DNA of 5,175 nt. It comes from Candidatus Faecivivens stercoripullorum. GTDB taxonomy: Bacteria; Bacillota; Clostridia; Oscillospirales; Ruminococcaceae. Shown here in pieces: positions 1 through 5,175 of the stretch. The position numbers and the translations under genes are program-made. The notes beneath the pieces are model-generated. The model had not been told where the DNA came from, did no database searches, and was given only the letters and a program-made list of their open reading frames with translations. How positions within the stretch are numbered: position 1 is the first letter of the stretch; each line of letters opens with the position of its first letter. The stretch covers positions 1-5,175 of the forward strand of contig DVLW01000151.1 of NCBI GenBank assembly GCA_018715285.1, in the 5' to 3' direction.

Positions 1-461
1 ATACCAGAAGAAGAGAGGATCTCATCGATTCGTTTATCCAGACGTTCAAAAGACTTTTTATCGGTAGAGATCAAACCAGGCTGGTCAGCATCCGGGGAAT
101 AGTTGTTTTTCCACAGTTCTACCAGTGCGACAGAATCGCTGGTATCAATTTCAGCTTCATCTACACCACCGAAACGGATAAGCCAGTCCGCCATTTTGGA
201 ACGATCACTTTCATTCAGCTGACGGTCAAGTTTAGCTGCGCCAGATACATCCACATTCAGTGTGTATCTGTTTGCAGTAACTGTTTCAGATACGTTTACA
301 TATGTACCGGGTTTAAAGAAGTTTCCGTTTCCGACCATTGCCAGCGGGTCCGCCTTTACAAACAGCGGATAGAAAATAACAGTCAGAAGCATTAACGCAA
401 AGATAATAAAACCAACCAGGAAACGGGGAGAACGGAAGACCTGTTTAATTGTATTCAGCAT
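1..461 (-). CDS. DppC/OppC-type ABC transporter permease, N-terminal part (truncated by window edge)
   Basis: This is the first 153 codons of a second inner-membrane permease subunit of an Opp/Dpp-type importer; the rest lies beyond the left edge. The start is the ATG at 461-459, preceded by a strong AAGGAGGG site 7 nt upstream. Residues 1-14 are a short basic cytoplasmic leader (MLNTIKQVFRSPRF), as in OppC-type N-termini. Residues about 15-35 form one hydrophobic segment (LVGFIIFALMLLTVIFYPLF). Everything from about residue 37 to the edge (residue 153) is polar with no second membrane segment, so it should be an extracytoplasmic loop much longer than I would expect for OppC/DppC. The EAA loop that would settle the family is outside the window. 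The assignment rests on position directly after a DppB/OppB-type gene (13-nt gap) and on the leader-TM1-loop layout. It should heterodimerise with the upstream permease. Confidence 0.8.
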   Translation of the reverse strand, partial: MLNTIKQVFRSPRFLVGFIIFALMLLTVIFYPLFVKADPLAMVGNGNFFKPGTYVNVSETVTANRYTLNVDVSGAAKLDRQLNESDRSKMADWLIRFGGVDEAEIDTSDSVALVELWKNNYSPDADQPGLISTDKKSFERLDKRIDEILSSSG

Positions 462-468
462 ACCATTT

Positions 469-476
469 CCCTCCTT
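469..476 (-). promoter_or_regulatory. Shine-Dalgarno of the second permease, overlapping the upstream stop codon
   Basis: On the minus strand AAGGAGGG shares two bases with the TAA stop (477-475) of the upstream permease and ends 7 nt before the ATG at 461. This arrangement favours translational coupling of the two permease subunits, which are needed in equal amounts. It also fixes the start: an ATG at 466-464 in another frame hits a stop after three codons. Confidence 0.85.
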
Positions 477-1479
477 AATCCTGCTGAGCCGCTTTGATAC
501 GCGGGTCAATGATACCGTAGATGATCTCTACAAACAGGTTGGCAAGCAGTACCATAATGGTGATAATCAGGGTACATGCCGAGATCAGCGGGTAATCCTG
601 TCCGGTTACTGCCGAGAGCAGTGTGGAACCAAGTCCAGGATAGGAGAAAATGATCTCTGCGACCAGAGCGCCGCCCATCATGGTGCCGATGGACATTGCC
701 AGACCGGTAATCTGGGGCAGCATTGCATTACGGAATACATATCCGACGATCTTGCCGTCCTTGATGCCAAGGAAGCGGGAATATTTGACATAGTCTGCGT
801 TCAGCTCGTAGATGGACATCGAACGCATACCGATTGCCTGACCACCGATGGTAATTAAGACGATGGAGAGGAAGGGAAGCCAATAGTGATGCAGAACTGA
901 GCTGTAGAATTCCCAGCTTGCATTGGGAATCAGGTCAAATCCATAACCGCCGGAAGTTGGGAACCATTTGAGGTTAACTGCGAAAACAGTCAGCAATACA
1001 GTTGCCATACCGAAAGCGGGTACGTTGGAGATGAACAGGAAAACGGGAAGCAGAACCTTATCGAATACACCGCGCAGATAAGCTGCAAGTGCACCCAGCA
1101 GGTTACCAAGAATCCAGCCAACAAGGATTGCCGGCAACTGAAGTGCGACAGTCCAGCCGACTGACGAGGAGATAATGTCCGAAACTGGACGGGGGTACTG
1201 GCTGAAAGAGGGGCCAAAATCGCCGCGGATGGCGTTTTTCAGGAATTCCCAGAACTGAACGATCATTGGCTGGTCCAGTCCGAATTTTGCAGTATATTCT
1301 TCCATGACTTTCTGAACTGCGGTTGCATCGGTCATACCGGCGGCCGCCTGGGCAACGATTCCCGAAGTCGGGTCGCCCGGCATCAGACGGGGAAGAACAA
1401 AGTTCAGTACGACCGCGATAATCAGGGTAAAAACATACCACAGGATTTTCTGGCCATAATATTTGCGAAAGCCTTTCAT
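475..1479 (-). CDS. DppB/OppB-type ABC transporter permease
   Basis: A full-length 334-residue inner-membrane permease of the binding-protein-dependent transport family, close to the usual DppB/OppB length. The N-terminus has TM1 (about residues 12-30) followed by RLMPGDP (31-37), the family's typical start. Further hydrophobic segments lie at about 109-135, 141-170, 199-217, 255-278 and 301-323. The cytoplasmic EAA loop, which docks on the ATPase, is visible at about 229-255 (DYVKYSRFLGIKDGK, then FRNAMLP). It is followed by the conserved FSYPGLG (278-284) and the C-terminal IIDPRIKA (323-330). The start at 1479 has a modest AAAAAGGA site 11 nt upstream, weaker than those of its neighbours. 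It lies 130 nt after the binding-protein gene, beyond an intercistronic hairpin, and 13 nt before the second permease. Family assignment is secure; the substrate cannot be read from this subunit. Confidence 0.95.
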   Translation of the reverse strand: MKGFRKYYGQKILWYVFTLIIAVVLNFVLPRLMPGDPTSGIVAQAAAGMTDATAVQKVMEEYTAKFGLDQPMIVQFWEFLKNAIRGDFGPSFSQYPRPVSDIISSSVGWTVALQLPAILVGWILGNLLGALAAYLRGVFDKVLLPVFLFISNVPAFGMATVLLTVFAVNLKWFPTSGGYGFDLIPNASWEFYSSVLHHYWLPFLSIVLITIGGQAIGMRSMSIYELNADYVKYSRFLGIKDGKIVGYVFRNAMLPQITGLAMSIGTMMGGALVAEIIFSYPGLGSTLLSAVTGQDYPLISACTLIITIMVLLANLFVEIIYGIIDPRIKAAQQD

Positions 1480-1535
1480 ATCTCATCAAATCCTTTTTCA
1501 ATTCAAGATGCAGTGAAGCGCTTGGATGGTATGAA

Positions 1536-1569
1536 ACCGGCCGCTGCAAAGCTGTTTGCAGCGGCCGGT
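1536..1569 (-). terminator. Perfect intercistronic hairpin between binding-protein and permease genes
   Basis: Arms 1536-1550 and 1555-1569 are exact reverse complements (15 bp, GC-rich outer half) around a 4-nt loop. In the minus-strand transcript it sits 40 nt after the binding-protein stop and 56 nt before the permease start. Only a short U run (UUU, two of them outside the stem) follows, so it looks like a leaky terminator or a 3'-end stabiliser rather than a full stop. Such hairpins in transporter operons are known to keep binding-protein mRNA in excess over permease mRNA; that role is inferred here. Confidence 0.75.
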
Positions 1570-1609
1570 CATCAACTGTCAGTTTGAACCGCTCGATAAG
1601 GGTAAAGCC

Positions 1610-3490
1610 TTACGGGTTAACCAGTTCCAGCTGGTACAGCGCTGCGATACCGTAGCCGTCGGTGCAGCAGGTCGGCGGGATCTCGCTGCCTTCCTCGGGG
1701 TAGTTGGTCCAGACGGATTCGTTTACTGCATAGAAGAGCTGCGGACGGTACATCAGCGATACGCTGGGAACGTCGGTCAGATAGATCTCGGAGAGCTCGG
1801 TGTAGTACTGCTTGAGAACCTCTTCATCGGTCTCATGCGGGATGAGGGCGAGCAGCTCGTCGGCTCTGGCGTTCTCGTAATGGCCCCAGTTGCCGCTCCA
1901 GTTGATCTCAAGGTCGTTGTAGCTGCTGGACATGAACTGCATCGCGCGTGCCCACGGGTTGGTAACAGACGCGGCGCTGACCGAGTTCATCAGGATGTCG
2001 AAGTTGTAGGTGGTCATGTCGTTGTAGAAGGTGTTGGTGTCGGGGAAGTAGGTGGTGATCTCAATGCCGATCTCCTTGCCTGCTGCCGCTACGATCTCCA
2101 GCGAAGCGTTCCAGTCGGTCCAGCCGGTCGGGCATTCCGCCTGATAAGAGAGGTTGACGCCGTCTACTTCACGGATGCCGTCGCCGTCGGTGTCGACGAT
2201 GCCCGCTTCATCCAGCAGGGCGTTGGCTCCGGCGATGTCGTTGCCATTGAACTGCAGGTCGGCCAGAGCTTCATTGTCGACCAGTTTCTGTTCGGCTTCG
2301 GTCGGGTTCATGACCGAGCGCGGAACATCGGAAAAGCTGGGCGACTGGTTGGACATTGCGGAAGCGATGATCTGGTCATAGTCGATCGCCATGGCGATCG
2401 CTTTTCTGACCTCGACCTGGTCGAGGCCAGGTTTGGAGAGGTTGAACCACAGGGTCGGCATGGTCGCGCACAGGCCGTAGGGAGCTTCGTCCATGTAGGT
2501 CATGATCGGCAGCTCCTGCTCTTCCCACAGCTTCTGAACGTCGGTGATGAACTGCTGGCAGACGTCGACCTCGCCCGCGGCAAGAGCGACCTGGCCGGCA
2601 TTGTTATCGGCGTAAATGGTGTGAGCAATGTACTTGGGAACCGGCAGCTTGCCCCACATGGATTCAGCCTGACCCCAGTAGTTGTCGTCGCGGATGAAGA
2701 CGACCTTCTGATCGTCGTCATAGTAGGGTTTGTACGGACCGGAAGCAACGAGGTCTTCCATCTTGTCCAGCTTCATTGCTTCAGCATCCGAGCCGTTTCT
2801 TTCTTCAACGGTCTGGAGATAAGCCTTCTGCATGACATAGACCTTGGGCAGGTATTCCAGAACCTTCAGCGGGTTGATGGATACGCCGGCATCGTCACAT
2901 TTTGCGTGGAAGACAACAGTACCTTCGTCGACAGCTTCAACGGAATCAATATAGTTAGCGTAATCGACACCGGTTGCAGAGCTGTATTTGACATGGGTAT
3001 CAAATGTATAAGCGACGTCCTCAGCGGTGAGCGCGGTGCCATCATTCCATTTGGCGTCGGGGTTCATATGTACGGTAAGTTCGGTCTGGTCTTCATTCCA
3101 TTCGTAGTCGGTCGCCAGCAGCCCGTACAGCTCGCCGTTGAGCATGTTGTACATGAACAGCGTCTCATAAATCAGGGTACGGGCAGAGTCGCCCTGAGCA
3201 AGCCCCATCGCGTTGTTGGAGTTGGCGCTCATCGGGTTCCAGTCGTTGATGGTGCCCCACTGCTGACCTGCAAAATACAGGGTTTCGTTTCTGGGAGTAG
3301 AACCAGCGGTTGTCTCTTCAGCGGTTTCAGAAGTAGTTTCCGAAGCGGTGGAAGTAGTTTCTTCCGAAGTGGTGCTGGTTTCAGTTGAGGTTGTGGACGT
3401 TGTAGTCGTGCCACCGCCGCAGGATGCAAGGCTTGCAGTCATCGAGACAGCCAGAAGCATGGCCAGCAGAGATTTCTTAGTCATTTTCAT
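1610..3490 (-). CDS. Family-5 extracellular solute-binding lipoprotein of an Opp/Dpp-type ABC importer
   Basis: A 626-residue surface lipoprotein that captures the substrate and passes it to the permeases. A start 20 codons upstream (3550) is open, but ATG 3490 is chosen because GGAGGA lies 6-7 nt before it and the signal peptide begins there. Residues 1-23 are a lipoprotein signal (KK, then a hydrophobic core) with lipobox LASC, lipidated Cys24. Residues 25-67 are a Thr/Ser/Glu linker. The SBP_bac_5 domain follows: INDWNPMSANSN (81-92), KWNDGTALTAEDVAYTFD (147-164), SGPYKPYY (250-257), DDNYWG (268-273), VRKAIAMAID (361-370). DTDGDGIREVDG (433-444) is the acidic loop common in this family. 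Adjacent cysteines occur at 608-609. It heads the operon behind two candidate promoters. Family-5 proteins bind peptides, nickel or, in some lineages such as Thermotoga, oligosaccharides; the substrate here is unknown. GC content is clearly higher in the C-terminal half. Confidence 0.95.
   Translation of the reverse strand: MKMTKKSLLAMLLAVSMTASLASCGGGTTTTSTTSTETSTTSEETTSTASETTSETAEETTAGSTPRNETLYFAGQQWGTINDWNPMSANSNNAMGLAQGDSARTLIYETLFMYNMLNGELYGLLATDYEWNEDQTELTVHMNPDAKWNDGTALTAEDVAYTFDTHVKYSSATGVDYANYIDSVEAVDEGTVVFHAKCDDAGVSINPLKVLEYLPKVYVMQKAYLQTVEERNGSDAEAMKLDKMEDLVASGPYKPYYDDDQKVVFIRDDNYWGQAESMWGKLPVPKYIAHTIYADNNAGQVALAAGEVDVCQQFITDVQKLWEEQELPIMTYMDEAPYGLCATMPTLWFNLSKPGLDQVEVRKAIAMAIDYDQIIASAMSNQSPSFSDVPRSVMNPTEAEQKLVDNEALADLQFNGNDIAGANALLDEAGIVDTDGDGIREVDGVNLSYQAECPTGWTDWNASLEIVAAAGKEIGIEITTYFPDTNTFYNDMTTYNFDILMNSVSAASVTNPWARAMQFMSSSYNDLEINWSGNWGHYENARADELLALIPHETDEEVLKQYYTELSEIYLTDVPSVSLMYRPQLFYAVNESVWTNYPEEGSEIPPTCCTDGYGIAALYQLELVNP
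2383..2426. repeat. Two adjacent palindromes inside the binding-protein gene
   Basis: Positions 2383-2400 are a perfect 18-bp palindrome centred on CCATGG, with CGATCG at both ends. Positions 2410-2417 and 2419-2426 are 8-bp inverted arms around a single base. Both lie within codons for the conserved VRKAIAMAID region, so coding constraint in GC-rich DNA is the likeliest cause. Confidence 0.6.
3298..3418 (-). repeat. Low-complexity Thr/Ser/Glu linker with a short tandem repeat
   Basis: This stretch encodes the flexible linker (about residues 25-64) between the lipidated cysteine and the folded binding domain. It is made almost only of Thr, Ser and Glu with a few Ala. At DNA level the 11-mer GAAGTAGTTTC recurs at 3330-3340 and 3351-3361 (period 21), followed by similar CCGAAG(C/T)GGTG segments, so it is an imperfect 21-24-bp tandem repeat. 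All unit differences are multiples of three, which keeps the frame open. Confidence 0.75.
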
Positions 3491-3496
3491 ACGTAT

Positions 3497-3502
3497 TCCT
3501 CC
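3497..3502 (-). promoter_or_regulatory. Ribosome binding site deciding the binding-protein start
   Basis: GGAGGA on the minus strand ends 6 nt before ATG 3490, an ideal distance. The in-frame ATG at 3550 has no comparable site and would place 20 non-signal residues ahead of the signal peptide. Confidence 0.9.
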
Positions 3503-3582
3503 AATTTGACTAAATGTCGATTGGTATTGCTGTGGGATATATATATGCATGTCCTGCTCAAAATAGGATAAAGAATAAAAAA

Positions 3583-3611
3583 ACTATAGCAAAACGCACA
3601 AAATATCTCAA
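3583..3611 (-). promoter_or_regulatory. Proximal candidate promoter (P2) of the transporter operon
   Basis: On the minus strand TTGAGA (3611-3606) is separated by exactly 17 nt from TATAGT (3588-3583), and a TG one base upstream of the -10 makes it an extended -10 element. Each hexamer matches the housekeeping consensus at 5 of 6. Transcription would start near 3576, giving a leader of about 86 nt. The operator-like palindrome lies just upstream of its -35. Confidence 0.6.
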
Positions 3612-3615
3612 CAAG

Positions 3616-3629
3616 CTAAACCGTTTTAG
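3616..3629. promoter_or_regulatory. LacI-type operator-like near-palindrome
   Basis: CTAAACCGTTTTAG is a 14-bp inverted repeat with one mismatched pair and a central CG, the layout of many LacI/GalR-family operators. It lies about 3-16 nt downstream of the predicted distal start site (near 3632), where a bound repressor would block transcription, and immediately upstream of the P2 -35. It lacks the TG...CA ends of a CcpA cre site. No regulator gene is in the window. It is also AT-rich enough that chance cannot be excluded. Confidence 0.5.
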
Positions 3630-3638
3630 TACATTTGC

Positions 3639-3667
3639 ATTATACAGCTACCTTTTTTAAAAATCAA
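3639..3667 (-). promoter_or_regulatory. Distal candidate promoter (P1) of the transporter operon
   Basis: On the minus strand TTGATT (3667-3662) is followed after exactly 17 nt by a perfect TATAAT (3644-3639). The start site would be near 3632, giving a leader of about 142 nt before the binding-protein ATG. I see no known riboswitch fold in that leader. Confidence 0.6.
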
Positions 3668-3888
3668 GAGGTTTTGAACAATTTTTTAAAATTAAACCAT
3701 ATTGTATCCGTTTTGTAATTGATTTGCAAGAAATTAGTTACTAGTTTGTAATAAAATTGTATGACTATATACTTAGAAGTATGACCTATTTGTCAAAATA
3801 TGCACAAAATTAGAATTCTTTATCATGCTGATGTGATGAAATCAAGAAGAAAATATGAATAAATTATGCTTTTCGGTTTGGAGGATGC

Positions 3889-3917
3889 TTGTCTGTTGAT
3901 TAAAAGTATGTTACAAT
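3889..3917 (+). promoter_or_regulatory. Extended -10 promoter of the esterase gene
   Basis: TTGTCT (3889-3894), a 17-nt spacer and TACAAT (3912-3917), with TG at 3909-3910 forming an extended -10. Transcription would begin near 3924, about 38 nt before the chosen start codon. This would leave only about 11 nt before the alternative upstream ATG at 3935, which supports the downstream start. Confidence 0.65.
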
Positions 3918-3946
3918 AATTCTATCTGAAATACATGACAGATATG

Positions 3947-3952
3947 AAGGGG
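3947..3952 (+). promoter_or_regulatory. Ribosome binding site deciding the esterase start
   Basis: AAGGGG lies 9 nt before ATG 3962. The two in-frame upstream ATGs (3935 and 3944) have no purine-rich site at a usable distance, and the extra residues match nothing expected of the N-terminal domain. Confidence 0.75.
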
Positions 3953-3961
3953 CGAATAACT

Positions 3962-5059
3962 ATGCAGTATACATTGTCTGAGTCGGAACGTCTGATTGAA
4001 GCAGGCAGCGAACATCTGAACTGGTGCGGACGAATTATTTCTATGCCTGGAGTCCGCAGAATCAGTTTCCCGTACAGTTATGTGGAATTACGTTTTGTTT
4101 CTCCCTATCTGCGGGTAGTTTTGCGCAATATTCCGGAGCCGGAAAATCAGGACGAAAATGCACTGGGTGTCGTACTGGATGGAGATGAGATGCATCAGAC
4201 AAAAGTCGTCCTGCAAAAAAACGGAGAAGAAGAGGTTATCACGCTTGCTGAGGGACTGGACGGAAAGGAACACACTCTGCGGCTGTTCAAGCGAACCGGA
4301 GCCTGCCATGAAGTGGAAATCTATGGCTTTATCTGTGCAGAGGAAGGACGTATTCTGCCGCCTCCCAAACAGCCACGGCGTTGTATTGAATTTTACGGCG
4401 ATTCGGTGACAGTTGGAGAAGTTTCCGAAGCGGTCGCATATGTCGGCAAGCTTGATCCGGAGCATCACGGCGAATATCATAACAGCTGGTATTCCTATGC
4501 GTCGATTGCGGCACGGGCGATGAATGCTCGTGCGCATCTGTGTGCACAGGGTGGTATTGCATTGCTGCCCGGAACAGGATATTTTCATGCGCCTGATATG
4601 GTTGGACTTTGTGATGTATATGATCGTGTACGGTTTAATCCAGTGTTTGGGGAGCTGGAAAAATGGGATTTCAGCCGTTTTACACCGCATGTAGTCGTGG
4701 TTGCGGTCGGCCAGAATGATGACTTTCCGGAAAACTACATGAAACTGGACCCCAGAGGCGAAAAAGCGGCTGTCTGGAAAGCGGCTTATCTGCAAATGAT
4801 CCGTGGATTGCGTGAAAAATACCCGAAGGCATATATCATCCTTTCAACCACAATCCTGAATCATGCTCCTCAGTGGGACCGTGCTATCGGACAGATTGCA
4901 ACGACTTTGCAGGCAGAAGGGGATAGCCGGGTGTATCATCTGCTTTATAGCCGCAATGGCCGCGGAACACCGGGACATTTGCGTATTCCGGAAGCGGAAG
5001 AGATGGCGCTTGAACTGAAATCATTTATCAATTCTATCGGGCCGCAGGTCTGGGAATAA
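3962..5059 (+). CDS. SGNH hydrolase, carbohydrate esterase family 2-like (probable cytoplasmic acetyl esterase)
   Basis: A 365-residue two-domain protein with the CE2 architecture. Residues about 1-130 look like the CE2 N-terminal beta-sandwich (GRI, then GVRRISFPYSYVELRF at 30-45). The rest is an SGNH hydrolase domain. Block I is FYGDS (144-148) with nucleophile Ser148; block II has Gly197-Gly198; block III is GQND (250-253) with oxyanion Asn252. The preceding WDFSRFTPHVVVVAVG (235-250) is very typical of CE2. The catalytic His is probably His339 in GTPGHL. The Asp usual three residues before it is Thr336, so a Ser-His dyad is likely, as reported for some CE2 enzymes. CE2 enzymes remove O-acetyl groups from sugars. 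No signal peptide or membrane segment is present, so it should act in the cytoplasm. It is monocistronic, divergent from the transporter operon, and followed by two terminators. Family confidence is high; the exact substrate is unknown. Confidence 0.88.
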   Translation: MQYTLSESERLIEAGSEHLNWCGRIISMPGVRRISFPYSYVELRFVSPYLRVVLRNIPEPENQDENALGVVLDGDEMHQTKVVLQKNGEEEVITLAEGLDGKEHTLRLFKRTGACHEVEIYGFICAEEGRILPPPKQPRRCIEFYGDSVTVGEVSEAVAYVGKLDPEHHGEYHNSWYSYASIAARAMNARAHLCAQGGIALLPGTGYFHAPDMVGLCDVYDRVRFNPVFGELEKWDFSRFTPHVVVVAVGQNDDFPENYMKLDPRGEKAAVWKAAYLQMIRGLREKYPKAYIILSTTILNHAPQWDRAIGQIATTLQAEGDSRVYHLLYSRNGRGTPGHLRIPEAEEMALELKSFINSIGPQVWE

Positions 5060-5070
5060 ACTGAATATAA

Positions 5071-5118
5071 AAATGGCGGCAGTCTGGCAGAGGATTCTCT
5101 GCTAAACTGCCGCTATTT
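5071..5118 (+). terminator. Long hairpin terminator after the esterase, possibly bidirectional
   Basis: Arms 5071-5083 and 5106-5118 pair (13 bp with one G-U), continue past a single C/A mismatch into 5085-5092 with 5097-5104, and close on a 4-nt loop. It begins 12 nt after the stop codon. The stem's own 3' arm ends in UAUUU and is followed by GUUU on the plus strand. On the minus strand the stem ends in TTTTT followed by ATATT, so it could also stop a convergent transcript from the right. Confidence 0.8.
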
Positions 5119-5121
5119 GTT

Positions 5122-5174
5122 TGCCTGTCATCGATTGTTATCGATTGTCAGGCATTTGGCTTTTTTTCTTTTTT
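5122..5174 (+). terminator. Second tandem terminator with long U tract
   Basis: TGCCTG (5122-5127) pairs with CAGGCA (5149-5154). Inside, ATCGAT (5130-5135) pairs with ATCGAT (5140-5145) around a TGTT loop. A T-rich tail (5155-5174) with a run of seven T and one of six T follows, making this the stronger rho-independent stop of the pair. The interior also reads as a direct repeat of ATCGATTGT (5130-5138, 5140-5148). Confidence 0.8.
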
Positions 5175-5175
5175 G

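Larger units (their letters stand above)
3491..3961. other. AT-rich divergent intergenic regulatory region
   Basis: About 470 bp separate the starts of the transporter operon and the esterase gene. GC content is near 25% by line counts, against about 50-60% in the genes. It contains the promoters, operator-like palindrome and ribosome sites listed separately, plus T6A5 and T6A4-type tracts (3653-3663, 3682-3691) that could bend DNA. I recognise no riboswitch, tRNA, small gene or terminator in it. Other promoter-like hexamer pairs occur in the middle (for example TTGTAA-N16-TATACT at 3746-3773, plus strand), but in DNA this AT-rich they carry little weight. Confidence 0.8.

Noticed and set aside
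1556..3388. A 610-codon open frame on the plus strand, antisense to the binding-protein gene
   Set aside because: It lies almost wholly inside a clear SBP_bac_5 gene, starts within the hairpin arm, has no ribosome site, and its Val/Gly-rich product matches no family I know. Lack of stops is explained by the GC-rich codon use of the sense gene.
3491..3550. An upstream in-frame start (ATG 3550) that would lengthen the binding protein by 20 residues
   Set aside because: It has no ribosome site and would bury the lipoprotein signal peptide; ATG 3490 has GGAGGA at ideal spacing.
3616..3629. The palindrome as a CcpA catabolite-response (cre) site
   Set aside because: The central CG fits, but the conserved TG and CA at the outer positions are absent.
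3491..3632. A riboswitch in the leader of the binding-protein mRNA
   Set aside because: The leader is long enough but AT-rich, with only a weak 6-bp hairpin (around 3535-3554), no terminator-like alternative structure and no known aptamer motif.
3935..3961. An upstream in-frame start (ATG 3935) for the esterase
   Set aside because: No Shine-Dalgarno precedes it, and it would leave only about 11 nt from the predicted transcription start; ATG 3962 has AAGGGG 9 nt upstream.
4088..4795. A 235-codon open frame on the minus strand inside the esterase gene
   Set aside because: It is a shadow of a gene with intact SGNH motifs; its predicted product has no recognisable domain.

Overview
The window looks like a chromosomal segment from an anaerobic Gram-positive bacterium of the Clostridia. 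The evidence is a lipoprotein signal peptide followed by a long Thr/Ser/Glu linker, strong GGAGG-type ribosome sites, AT-rich intergenic DNA (roughly 25% GC) beside coding DNA of about 50-60% GC, and intrinsic terminators. A gut Oscillospiraceae- or Lachnospiraceae-like host is my inference; nothing here fixes the genus. No mobile element, CRISPR array, tRNA or rRNA was seen.

Layout. The minus strand carries an Opp/Dpp-type ABC importer operon read from right to left. It begins with a family-5 solute-binding lipoprotein (1610-3490). A perfect 15-bp hairpin in the intercistronic gap follows (1536-1569), then the DppB/OppB-type permease (475-1479). The start of the DppC/OppC-type permease runs off the left edge (1-461). 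The ATPase genes, if present, lie beyond position 1. The plus strand carries one gene, a cytoplasmic SGNH hydrolase of the carbohydrate esterase family 2 (CE2) type (3962-5059), closed by two tandem terminator hairpins (5071-5174).

Between the divergent transcription units lies about 470 bp of very AT-rich DNA (3491-3961). It holds two well-formed minus-strand promoters for the transporter, one extended -10 promoter for the esterase, and a LacI-type near-palindrome with a central CG just downstream of the distal transporter start site.

How the genes may work together (inference): family-5 binding proteins are usually called peptide binders, but some bind oligosaccharides. A divergent intracellular CE2-type deacetylase and a LacI-like operator make import of an acetylated oligosaccharide, followed by deacetylation in the cytoplasm, a reasonable alternative to peptide uptake. 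The sequence does not prove the substrate.
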